Assembly (NCBI GenBank): GCA_030066555.1
Contig: JASJBK010000004.1
Location: forward strand, 1-49,859
From: Halieaceae bacterium
GTDB lineage: Bacteria; Pseudomonadota; Gammaproteobacteria; Pseudomonadales; Halieaceae
Direction: 5' to 3'
DNA length: 49,859 nt
Both the position numbers and the translations under genes were made by a program. Below are positions 40,601 to 47,325 of this stretch, piece after piece (within the stretch, counting starts at the first letter, position 1; every line of letters begins with the position of its first letter). The notes under the pieces were generated by a model. That model was not told the DNA's origin. It did no database searches and saw only the letters and a program-made list of their open reading frames with translations.

Positions 40601-40813
40601 GGTGGCTTCCTGCCGCTGATCCTGGAAGGCAGTCAGTTCTGGCCGCCCTTTGCCATGGCTATCGCCGGCGGGGTATTGTTGTCGACAGTCGTGTCTTTCT
40701 ACCTGGTGCCGCCCATGTTCCTGCTGGCCAACCGCAACAAGCCCCAGGCCGCTGCACAGCCTGTACAGCTGGCGCCGCCGCCCGGCCCGGCCCTGGAGCG
40801 CATGGCCAGCTGA
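37664..40813 (+). CDS. RND efflux permease (AcrB/HAE1-like) with non-canonical proton-relay residues
   Basis: A 1049-residue proton-driven pump with 12 predicted membrane segments and two large periplasmic domains. It begins with the membrane segment YFTLVVLVILLVGMASL and REDPTxTNLRATV-like sequence (RQEDPTITNLRATV). In segment 4 the AcrB pair Asp407-Asp408 is replaced by Asp404-Gly405 (LLVDGSIVM), and in segment 10 the AcrB Lys940 position is Asn937 (VSINAAIII). The constant offset of three makes these alignments reliable. AGGAG lies seven bases upstream. It overlaps the TetR start by one base (TGATG). Substrates unknown. Confidence 0.93.
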   Translation: MLAKLLYRNSRYFTLVVLVILLVGMASLRSVGRQEDPTITNLRATVTTFFPGANPARVEALVSRPLEDEIREIPEVVEVESTSSTGVSVVSVEVDDTMSAADIERAWTEIRDAVSDAQVSFPPGVLAPQFDNEITVANTRIVAIRPQPDREVPMAIIKRVAEDFADQARNFPGTKLVELHGEPLEEVRVELDEAALIARGISVAQVAAALQSADAKLASGRASGRDNDLLIEVAGDFDSLERIREVIVRSGAEGRAVRVSDIARVFKAEVTPPPSIALVEGVRGILVGISMEEGRQVDQWSQGFDAFVERFQQQAPAGLLIETSYNQSVYTEARLAEVSKNLLMGVLLVLLVLLFTLGWRAAVVVAVILPLCSLMSLCLMYYTGLPIHQMSVTGLVVALGLLVDGSIVMTDEVRKQLLKRVPMVEAIGNSVHRLRLPLFSSTATTILAFMPMAILPGPAGDFVGSIAKAVIMMLASSLLLALVVTPVLAAWLLPGGLYKENRHWWDNGMESGRMGRALSNSLDWSLRHPLGSIALALVLPVAGFLAFPTLTAQFFPGTDRDQFYIQVKLPDGRSIYDTRSVVEGMDARLREYQLVRRVDWMLGENAPDFYYNMMGSKEGISSYAEALVLTRDENQTDALIRDLQVVLDREFPQARAVVRGIDQGPPVSAPLEIELFGPNLDVLRSLGEEFRLRMESIPQVTHSTTSLVAGAPKLVFSLDEEKLRLAQLELADVSRSLQAGLQGAVGGEVLEDTERLPVRARLSETDWSSPDQIASIRLPLAGVVSGEQLPGVALSTLGGYQLEPSRSPIGRKNGVRINRVQAYITRGVLPEEALKVLVADLEANPIAMPAGYRYQIGGDADERAEVVSNIMAPVGTVLALLVATIVVTFNSWRLSAVAFLVCVCSLGLSLLSLAIFRYPFGIQAFIGVIGSVGVSINAAIIIMTALQIDEKSMRCNRIAMRDVVMDSSRHIVSTTITTFGGFLPLILEGSQFWPPFAMAIAGGVLLSTVVSFYLVPPMFLLANRNKPQAAAQPVQLAPPPGPALERMAS

Positions 40814-41448
40814 TGGCAGCAGCGCTCCAGGACAAGGCCAGCTACCACCACGGCGACCTGCGCAATGCGCTGATCCTGGCCGCGGCGGAGCTGATCGAAG
40901 AGAGCGGCTCCACCGAGTTCGCCATGGTCGAAGCCGCCCGCCGCGCGGGCGTAAGCAGCGCCGCACCTTACCGGCATTTCCGCGATCGTGATGAGCTGCT
41001 GAAAGCGGTGTCCCACCTGTGCTTCATGGGCCTGACAGAGACCGCCCGGGCGGCGATTGCCGACAAGGACATGGGCTCCGAAGAGGCTATCGTCGCGCTC
41101 GGCAGCAATTACATTCGCTTTATGCTCGAGCACCGCAATTTCCATGACCTGATGTGGGGCGACATGGGTGCCCGGGCCATGGAAGACGAACGAATGGATA
41201 TGCGCGGTTCGGGCTTCTACGTGCTGGCCGATACCGTGGCCGCGGTCTGTGAGCGCGAATCCATCGCCCCGGTGGATCCCATTGAGCTGGCGACCGAGCT
41301 GTGGGCCATGGTGCACGGCCTGGCCTCGCTGGCGATGAACCAGCAGGTTGACCGTTTCCTGCCGGGCGCCGATGCCTACCAGCTGCTGGAGCGCAGTACG
41401 CGCATTTTCTTCGACGGCCTGCGCCTGGAAGCCAGTCGGCGCTCCTAG
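40813..41448 (+). CDS. TetR/AcrR family transcriptional regulator
   Basis: A 211-residue TetR-type repressor. The helix-turn-helix is in FAMVEAARRAGVSSAAPYRHFRDRDELLKAVS (about residues 36-67), followed by an all-helical ligand-binding domain that resembles TetR_C_33-like domains (WAMVHGLASLAMNQQ). The start codon overlaps the permease stop by one base, so it is the last gene of the pump operon and probably represses it through the ATGTTA operator upstream of 36490. It overlaps the convergent ppk gene by four bases at the 3' ends. Confidence 0.9.
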   Translation: MAAALQDKASYHHGDLRNALILAAAELIEESGSTEFAMVEAARRAGVSSAAPYRHFRDRDELLKAVSHLCFMGLTETARAAIADKDMGSEEAIVALGSNYIRFMLEHRNFHDLMWGDMGARAMEDERMDMRGSGFYVLADTVAAVCERESIAPVDPIELATELWAMVHGLASLAMNQQVDRFLPGADAYQLLERSTRIFFDGLRLEASRRS

Positions 41449-43604
41449 GCTCTCTTGCGCTTGCGGCGCCGCTTGGCAGGCTGGGCGATCGTTGACTTCG
41501 GGTAGCGGGGCAGCTTGCCGGTCTGCAGGTAGCGGTGAATGCTCTCCTGGCTGCGGATCTTCACGCTCTTGCGGCCGCCCATCATTTCATTCGACTGCCC
41601 CTCGTCCAGCACCCGCGCCTTGACGTTGTCATGCCACTGCTGGTCGAGCACATCCTGCAGTAGCTGCTGAGCGTCGGTGTCATGTACGGGGGTGAGCACC
41701 TCGACCCGGTAGTCGAGGTTGCGCGTCATGAGGTCCGCCGAGCCGATGTAATACCTGGGCTGCCCGCGGTTGTAGAAGGTATAGACCCGTGGGTGTTCCA
41801 GGTAGCGATCAACAATACTGATGCCGGTGACATTGTCTGACAGCTCCGGCACGCCGGGCAGCATGGTGCACATACCGCGCACGATCAGCTTGACCTCGAC
41901 CCCGGCGGCGCTGGCCTCGTAGAGCTTCAGTACCATTTCCCGGTCGGCGAGGTTGTTGCACTTCAAAGTCATGGCCGCCGGGTAGCCGTCGCGCGCGTTG
42001 GAAATCTCCCGGTCCATCAGTTCGTACAGTCCCGAGCGGCTGCTGTGCGGCGACACCAGCAGGTGTCTATAGCTGGGGCGCTTGTAGTTGAAGCGCAGGA
42101 AGTCGAAAACGTTGAATACGTCCTTGCCGATGCCCTGGTCGTAGGTCAGCAGGCTGAAATCGGTATACAGGTTGGCGGTTTTCTCATTGAAGTTACCGGT
42201 ACCGATATGGCTATAAAACGCAATATCGCCTTCTTCCTCGCGCTCGATCAGGATGAGCTTGCTGTGTACCTTGAGGCCGGCGACTCCGAACATCACCTCG
42301 ACGCCATTGTCCGCCAGCCGTTCCGCCCAGTTGATGTTGGCTTCCTCATCGAAGCGGGCCTGCAATTCCACCACCGCCAGCACCCGCTTGCCGTTGTTCA
42401 CGGCGTTGATCAGGGCGTCACACACCCTGGAGCTACCGGCCACCCGGTACAGGCAAATCTGGATACTCTTGACCGCCGGGTCGAGGGCTGCAGTCTTGAG
42501 CATATTGATGATGTAGTCGAAGGAGTGGTACGGGTAGTACAGCAGTACATCTTTTTCGCGGATCTTCTCGAAGATGCTGCCCTCGGCTTCCAGTCGCTCA
42601 ACGGGTATGGGCGGCAGGGGCTTGTATTCCAGATACTTGGGGCCGACGTTGGGAAAGCCCATGAAGTCCTTGGAGTTGTGGTAGCGCCCGCCGGCGATGA
42701 GGCTGTCGTACTTGCGGACGTTGAAGTGCTTGGTCAGGAACGTCAGCAGGTGGTCGGGAATCTCGGCGTCGTAGACAAAGCGCACGGCTTCCGCCTTCTG
42801 GCGGCGCTTGAGGCTGATTTCCATTTTCTCAATCAGGCTGTCGGAAATGCCGGCGTCCATTTCCAGTTCGGCGTCCCGCGAGAACTTGATGGTGTAGGCC
42901 GAGGAACTGTCGACCTTGATCACGCCGCGGAATACCTGGGGCATACAGAAGCGGATGATGTTGTCGAGAACGATGAACACCTTGCCCTTTTTCCCTCTTT
43001 TGCGAGGGATTTCGATAAAGCGGGATACCCGGTCGGTGGGTACCTCAACCAGGGCATAGCGGTGCTCGCCTTCGGCCACGATATCCACTGCCAGGTAGAT
43101 CGACTCGTCGGTCAGGTTGGGCATGGTCTTGCCGTCTGACAGCATGATCGGTTCCAGCTCCGGTAACACCTGGGCCCTGAAGAAGCGCTGCACGTACTCA
43201 GCCTGGTGCGGTTCGAGCTGTTCCTCATTGACCATGTAGATCTTGCGCTTGCGCAGTTCCAGCAGCACCTGTTCGTAAATGCGGTCGAACTCGGCCTGCA
43301 GCTCCACCACCCGGGTCTGGATCATCTCCAGCAGTTCCTTGTACTGCTGCCGGAGCGCGCCCGTGGACAGCGACAGCAGCCGGCGCACCTCGGCGACCCG
43401 TACCCGGAAAAACTCGTCCATGTTGTTGGAGAAAATACCCAGGTAACGCAGGCGCTGGATGACGGGTGTTTCCGGGTTGGCGGCTTCCTGGAGAACCCGG
43501 GCATTGAAGGACAGCCAGCTGATCTCGCGCGGTACAAACTGGCTGGCGTCGAGGTCGCCAACGCGCAGGTTGAGGTTGGTCTGGGCTTCGTCGTAGAGCG
43601 TCAT
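41445..43604 (-). CDS. ppk1: Polyphosphate kinase 1
   Basis: A 719-residue PPK1, which reversibly transfers the terminal phosphate of ATP to polyphosphate. Family blocks start with VPREISWLSFNARVLQEA and FFRVRVAEVRRL. The autophosphorylated histidine is His447 in GLKVHSKLILIERE and the second active-site His is His604 in DRYLEHPRVY (E. coli 435 and 592, constant offset of 12). The C-terminus carries a Lys/Arg-rich tail (PAKRRRKRKRA). Usual length about 690, so slightly long. It is 57 bases downstream of the CbiM-like gene on the same strand and could be co-transcribed. No ppx is adjacent. Confidence 0.95.
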   Translation of the reverse strand: MTLYDEAQTNLNLRVGDLDASQFVPREISWLSFNARVLQEAANPETPVIQRLRYLGIFSNNMDEFFRVRVAEVRRLLSLSTGALRQQYKELLEMIQTRVVELQAEFDRIYEQVLLELRKRKIYMVNEEQLEPHQAEYVQRFFRAQVLPELEPIMLSDGKTMPNLTDESIYLAVDIVAEGEHRYALVEVPTDRVSRFIEIPRKRGKKGKVFIVLDNIIRFCMPQVFRGVIKVDSSSAYTIKFSRDAELEMDAGISDSLIEKMEISLKRRQKAEAVRFVYDAEIPDHLLTFLTKHFNVRKYDSLIAGGRYHNSKDFMGFPNVGPKYLEYKPLPPIPVERLEAEGSIFEKIREKDVLLYYPYHSFDYIINMLKTAALDPAVKSIQICLYRVAGSSRVCDALINAVNNGKRVLAVVELQARFDEEANINWAERLADNGVEVMFGVAGLKVHSKLILIEREEEGDIAFYSHIGTGNFNEKTANLYTDFSLLTYDQGIGKDVFNVFDFLRFNYKRPSYRHLLVSPHSSRSGLYELMDREISNARDGYPAAMTLKCNNLADREMVLKLYEASAAGVEVKLIVRGMCTMLPGVPELSDNVTGISIVDRYLEHPRVYTFYNRGQPRYYIGSADLMTRNLDYRVEVLTPVHDTDAQQLLQDVLDQQWHDNVKARVLDEGQSNEMMGGRKSVKIRSQESIHRYLQTGKLPRYPKSTIAQPAKRRRKRKRA

Positions 43605-43661
43605 AGGCCGTTCAGTATAGACCCGAATCGTTGCGTTTCCTCTACAACAGCCCTATTTGCC

Positions 43662-44333
43662 TTATTCCGAATCGTCCTCGCCGAAATAAAGCTGCTCGTC
43701 GAAGGTCTTAACAGCGCCGGGGAAGAAGACACAGGCAGCCGTTACCAGCATGCCGTTGATAAAGCCCTCGGGAAACAGGACCAGGGCCAGCATTGGTGCG
43801 GCTTCCAGGCCGCGTGCTGCCAGTGCCCCGTGGCCGATCAGCCACAGGAAAAGTGCGGCCAGCACCGCCACCGCCAGCACGCTCAACATGCCGCCGGCAA
43901 AGCCCGCACCCAGTGTGTACAGGAACAGGTTCTGCCGGCGGGGCAGTCGGGTCAGCAGCAAGCTGGTAAGGCTCGCAGGGATGGCAATCGTGAACAGCCA
44001 GCCGGCGGGTATTGCCGCCAGCGGTTCTCCCAGCAGCACTACCTGTATTACCAGGGCGAGGCTGCCGGCCAGCACCGCCAGGCACCAGCCCAGTACCAGC
44101 GTCACGCTGGTCATCGCCAGCAGGTGCACGCTGGCCACGTCGCCCAGCTTGACCCTCATCAGCCACAGGCAGGTGCAGCCCAGGCTTGCCCCCAGCACCA
44201 GGTGGATACGGGTGGGTACTTCGCGCAGGGCCTGCCAGGGTGCGTAGCGTGCTGCGAGCGCCAGCCCGGCCAGCATAAGCAGGCCCAGCAGGAGCAGCAC
44301 GGGCCCGGGGATCAGATGGGGATTGAAGAGCAT
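43662..44333 (-). CDS. CbiM-like energy-coupling-factor permease
   Basis: A 223-residue membrane protein with about seven segments. LVLFPEGFINGMLVTAA near the C-terminus and the N-terminal MLFNPHLIPGPVLLL place it with the CbiM/NikM-type permease family, but the metal-binding N-terminal His pair of CbiM (MHIxxG) is not present. No CbiN, CbiQ or ATPase genes are nearby, and no cobalamin riboswitch motif was found upstream, so it appears solitary and its substrate is uncertain. Adjacent ppk1 lies downstream. A 14-base tandem repeat sits just upstream of the start. Confidence 0.78.
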   Translation of the reverse strand: MLFNPHLIPGPVLLLLGLLMLAGLALAARYAPWQALREVPTRIHLVLGASLGCTCLWLMRVKLGDVASVHLLAMTSVTLVLGWCLAVLAGSLALVIQVVLLGEPLAAIPAGWLFTIAIPASLTSLLLTRLPRRQNLFLYTLGAGFAGGMLSVLAVAVLAALFLWLIGHGALAARGLEAAPMLALVLFPEGFINGMLVTAACVFFPGAVKTFDEQLYFGEDDSE

Positions 44334-44608
44334 GCTACAAGCTTAGTGGTCGCGCCTTTCGATGCACAGCCCGGGGCGCGCAGCCCGAGGCGCGTAGTCC
44401 GGGGCGTGCAGCCCAGGGCCGCGAGTAAACACTGACTGCAGCCAATGGCAGCGTCATACGGGGCTTTGCAGGACATGAAAATCAATGTGCGCCAGACTGG
44501 TGCGCAGCCCGTACAAAAAAAGCTGATTGGATAATTCCGTCGCACTGGAAAAGCTGTTATTTTCCGCCTCAATCACAAAAACATAATTATGGAAGGGTCC
44601 CCCAAACG
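44334..44608. other. Divergent spacer between CbiM-like and Anbu genes
   Basis: No gene is supported here. The CbiM-proximal end holds a four-copy 14-base repeat (listed separately). The rest is lower in GC and contains AT-rich stretches (44516-44590) that probably carry the Anbu promoter, but no clear -35/-10 pair was found. GGAAGGG (44591-44597) is the ribosome binding site of the Anbu gene. Confidence 0.55.
44363..44418. repeat. Four tandem copies of a 14-base GC-rich repeat
   Basis: The copies TGCACAGCCCGGGG (44363-44376), CGCGCAGCCCGAGG (44377-44390), CGCGTAGTCCGGGG (44391-44404) and CGTGCAGCCCAGGG (44405-44418) share the core GCxCAGCCCGGGG with few changes. They start 30 bases upstream of the CbiM-like start codon and are a minisatellite or a set of protein-binding sites. 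Confidence 0.8.
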
Positions 44609-45400
44609 ATGACCTATTGCGTGGCGATAGCGGCCAAAGATGGCCTGGTGTTTTGCTCCGATTCCCGCACCAATGCGGGCCCCGACATCCTCTCTACCTA
44701 CTCCAAGATGCATACCTACGACCTCGGCAGCGACCGCATGATTGTGGTGCTTAGCGCCGGCAACCTGGCGACCTCACAGGCGGTTATCTCCCAGATAGAG
44801 GGGGATATGGAAGATGAGGAAGCGGAGTCGCTGCTGAGCTGCAACAAGATGGTCGAGGTGGCCAACTACGTCAGCCGGGTCAGCCGCGAGCAGCAGGCCG
44901 CGGCCAGCGACTCCACGGCGGAATCCGACGTCGACACCTCGGTGAATTTCATCGTCGGTGGACAGATCGAGGGTAACAAGCCCTCCATCTACATGATTTA
45001 CTCGGCCGGCAATTTTATCTCTGTGTCTGAAGAAACCCGTTACCTGCAGATCGGCGAAAGCAAGTACGGCAAGCCCATTCTCGACCGCATTCTGCGTGAA
45101 GACACCAGCCTCGAGGATGCCGCGCGCTGCGCGCTGGTCTCCATGGACTCCACCATGCGCGCCAACGCCACCGTGGGCCCACCGGTGGAAGTGCTGGTGT
45201 ACGAGAACGATACCTTCGAGTCAGATCACTACATCAAGCTGACCGAGGAAGACTCCTACCTGACGACCCTGCGCCGGGCCTGGTCAGCGGCCATCAAGCA
45301 GGCGTTCCTGGACCTGCCGCAGTTCGAGTGGGAAAAGCGCTCGGCATCGCTGCGCCCGGTCCTGGAAACCTCCGCCGCGGACGAGCGCCGCCGCGACTAG
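44609..45400 (+). CDS. Anbu, bacterial proteasome-like (NTN-hydrolase) peptidase
   Basis: A 263-residue protein of the Anbu (ancestral beta-subunit) family. Thr2, exposed after removal of Met, is the expected nucleophile in MTYCVAIAAKDGLVFCSDSR; SAGNLATSQAV and GESKYGKPILDR are further family blocks. Unlike proteasome beta subunits there is no propeptide. Structural studies of homologues show open ring or spiral assemblies, cytoplasmic. GGAAGGG lies 11 bases upstream. It faces a minus-strand operon of ATP-grasp, alpha-E and metallopeptidase genes, ending directly against it, and these gene families are known to co-occur with Anbu. Substrates are unknown. Confidence 0.92.
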   Translation: MTYCVAIAAKDGLVFCSDSRTNAGPDILSTYSKMHTYDLGSDRMIVVLSAGNLATSQAVISQIEGDMEDEEAESLLSCNKMVEVANYVSRVSREQQAAASDSTAESDVDTSVNFIVGGQIEGNKPSIYMIYSAGNFISVSEETRYLQIGESKYGKPILDRILREDTSLEDAARCALVSMDSTMRANATVGPPVEVLVYENDTFESDHYIKLTEEDSYLTTLRRAWSAAIKQAFLDLPQFEWEKRSASLRPVLETSAADERRRD

Positions 45401-46396
45401 TCAGCCGCTCGCGGTGGCCGCCTGCGCCACCGCATTCTGTACAAACAGCAGTTTTTCGATGACCACCGGGGTGAGAATAAACGGGTAGTGATCGCGCTGC
45501 CCGAGGCTGCGTCCCAGTTCGTTCAGCGGTATCACGAAACGCGCCCAGGCGTTGATGCGCCCCCGCGGTTCATCCCCGGGGTCATCAGACAGGCCGTGGT
45601 AGATCGCGGTCTCCAGGGTGTCCTCGATATGCAGAAAATGGGCGAAGCATTCCGCCCAGTCCTCCAGCGGGTGAGAACTGGCGTAGGCGCTGATATGCCG
45701 TTGTTCCCAACCGTCCGCGGGACCGTTGGCATAGTAGGCGTTGAGTGCGGCGTCATAGTCGGCCGCCGGGTCTCCGAACAGGGCTGTAAACCCCGCCAGG
45801 TCGGTGACCAGCTGCGGGTAGAAGAAGTGTCCGGCCTCGTGGCGGATATGGCCCAGCACCGTGCGGTAACGCTCGCCCATCAGCTCCCGCTGCTGGACCC
45901 GCTGGATTTCGTCGGCCTCCAGCACATTGATGGTGATCACGCCGTCCTTGTGGCCGGTGGTCACGAAGTGCTCCAGCACGTCCGGGTGGCTGCGCTTGTC
46001 TTCCAGGAAGTCGAAGCGCATGCCGCCGCCGCTGTTGACGTCCAGCCCCAGCTTGCCGACCCCGGCGATCATGCGCCGCTTGGCGGCTTCCAGGCGTTTC
46101 CAGCGCACCAGGTTTTCGGCTCGGGACATGGACGGGATGGTGCGATTCAGGCGGCAGCCGGAGCAGCGGGTTTCGGCTGAGCCGGCTTCCACCACACCGT
46201 TGCAGACGCGCCACTCGGCGCGATTGTCACAGGGACGGTAGCGATTGCCATCGGCGTCCACCCAGCCGTCTTCATCGTCGTCCAGCGATAGCATCGTGGC
46301 GCTGAGGGGCTCAAAGGCCACCCGGCGGCCGCAGTTACCGCAGCGCGTGTTCTCGCAGAACAGCTCCTGCCCGCAGCGACAGTAGTAAGGGGTCAT
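45401..46396 (-). CDS. Zinc-ribbon putative metallopeptidase (COG4307 type)
   Basis: A 331-residue protein. The N-terminus has a zinc ribbon (YYCRCGQELFCENTRCGNCG) and a second cysteine group (CDNRAEWRVCNG and CSGCRLNR). The C-terminal half contains the metalloprotease motif HIRHEAGHFFYP (His186, Glu187, His190) and a distal acidic segment in LEDWAECFAHFLHIEDT. It is likely a zinc peptidase or peptidase-fold binding protein. The ATG overlaps the alpha-E stop by one base (TAATG), so translation is coupled and the earlier open frame is not used. It is last in the operon and may process a product of the ATP-grasp ligase. Confidence 0.88.
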   Translation of the reverse strand: MTPYYCRCGQELFCENTRCGNCGRRVAFEPLSATMLSLDDDEDGWVDADGNRYRPCDNRAEWRVCNGVVEAGSAETRCSGCRLNRTIPSMSRAENLVRWKRLEAAKRRMIAGVGKLGLDVNSGGGMRFDFLEDKRSHPDVLEHFVTTGHKDGVITINVLEADEIQRVQQRELMGERYRTVLGHIRHEAGHFFYPQLVTDLAGFTALFGDPAADYDAALNAYYANGPADGWEQRHISAYASSHPLEDWAECFAHFLHIEDTLETAIYHGLSDDPGDEPRGRINAWARFVIPLNELGRSLGQRDHYPFILTPVVIEKLLFVQNAVAQAATASG

Positions 46397-47325
46397 TACT
46401 GCTCCGGCGTAAACCAGGTCTGCTCGATCACCTCGTGCACGCCCTGCAGGCGTACCTGGATGCTGTCGAGGAATTTCTCCAGCGCCTCGCCTTCCAGTTC
46501 GGCGCAGTTGGTGCGCTTGACCTTGCGGTGTACTGATTGCACAGCCTTCAGGGATTCCTTGCCGCGAGGTAGCAGCTTCACCGCCGCCTCGAGTTGCAGC
46601 AGGCAGTGAGACAGGGCGCGCGGGAATTCGCCGCTGCGCAGCAGAAACTGCAGGGCATCCGGGGGTCGCACATTGTTGCCCACGCTGAGTCTGTACATCT
46701 GGTAGGCGCTCAAAGACTGCAGCGCGCTTACCCACATGACGTTCTGGTAGGGCCGCACGTCTTCATCGGGGTCATCCAGCACTTCTGAGGCGACATCGAT
46801 GATGCGGGTGGTCATGTCGGCACGCTCAAGATAGCGCCCCATCTGCAGGAACTGGTAGCTCGCATCATGGTTCATCGTGCCGGCCAGCATGCCGGATATC
46901 TGCTGGGTGGACTGCACGATAGTGTTCAGCACGCTGTGCCTGGAGGCCCGCGGCAGGCCTTTGTTGGCGCGACGCGCCACGCTCAGGTAAAGACTGTTCA
47001 CGCGCTCCCAGGTTTCGCTGGGCAGCACCTCGCGGCTGGTGCGCATATTCTCGCGAGCATTGGTCAGCGACGACATAATGGACGACGGGTTATCGCGATC
47101 GCTGAATACGAAGCTCATGATGTTCTTCTCGGAGGCCGCTCCGGGGCGATCGGCAAAATGCTCCCGGGCGCCCAGCACCCTCAGCAACAGTTCCCAGTCG
47201 GGCTGCACACTGCGCGGCAGGTCGAGAATCACGTTATGCCGCACCAGGATCAGTCGCGAGGTGTCCTCCGCGCGCTCCAGGTAGCGGGCCAGCCAGTAGA
47301 TTCGTTCAGCAACTCTCGACAGCAT
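46396..47325 (-). CDS. Alpha-E domain protein
   Basis: A 309-residue all-alpha protein beginning MLSRVAERIYWLARYLERAEDTSRL, the signature of the alpha-E (COG2307) family. Further blocks are REVLPSETWERVNSLYL, MGRYLERADMTTRIIDV and QLEAAVKLLPRGKESL. The open frame extends upstream into the ATP-grasp gene, but the start overlaps its stop by one base (TGATG), which fixes it at 47325. Alpha-E proteins are found with circularly permuted ATP-grasp ligases and are thought to act as a partner in peptide-bond-forming modification; the activity itself is not proven. Confidence 0.92.
   Translation of the reverse strand: MLSRVAERIYWLARYLERAEDTSRLILVRHNVILDLPRSVQPDWELLLRVLGAREHFADRPGAASEKNIMSFVFSDRDNPSSIMSSLTNARENMRTSREVLPSETWERVNSLYLSVARRANKGLPRASRHSVLNTIVQSTQQISGMLAGTMNHDASYQFLQMGRYLERADMTTRIIDVASEVLDDPDEDVRPYQNVMWVSALQSLSAYQMYRLSVGNNVRPPDALQFLLRSGEFPRALSHCLLQLEAAVKLLPRGKESLKAVQSVHRKVKRTNCAELEGEALEKFLDSIQVRLQGVHEVIEQTWFTPEQ

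Noticed and set aside
42045-43139. A 364-codon plus-strand frame inside ppk1.
   Set aside because: ppk1 on the minus strand is certain from active-site histidines; the antisense frame has no recognisable domain.
44312-44572. An 86-codon minus-strand frame covering the 14-base repeats.
   Set aside because: It overlaps the CbiM-like start, has no motif and its middle is only the repeat translated.
44334-44608. A cobalamin riboswitch upstream of the CbiM-like gene.
   Set aside because: No B12-box-like sequence was found on the relevant strand.
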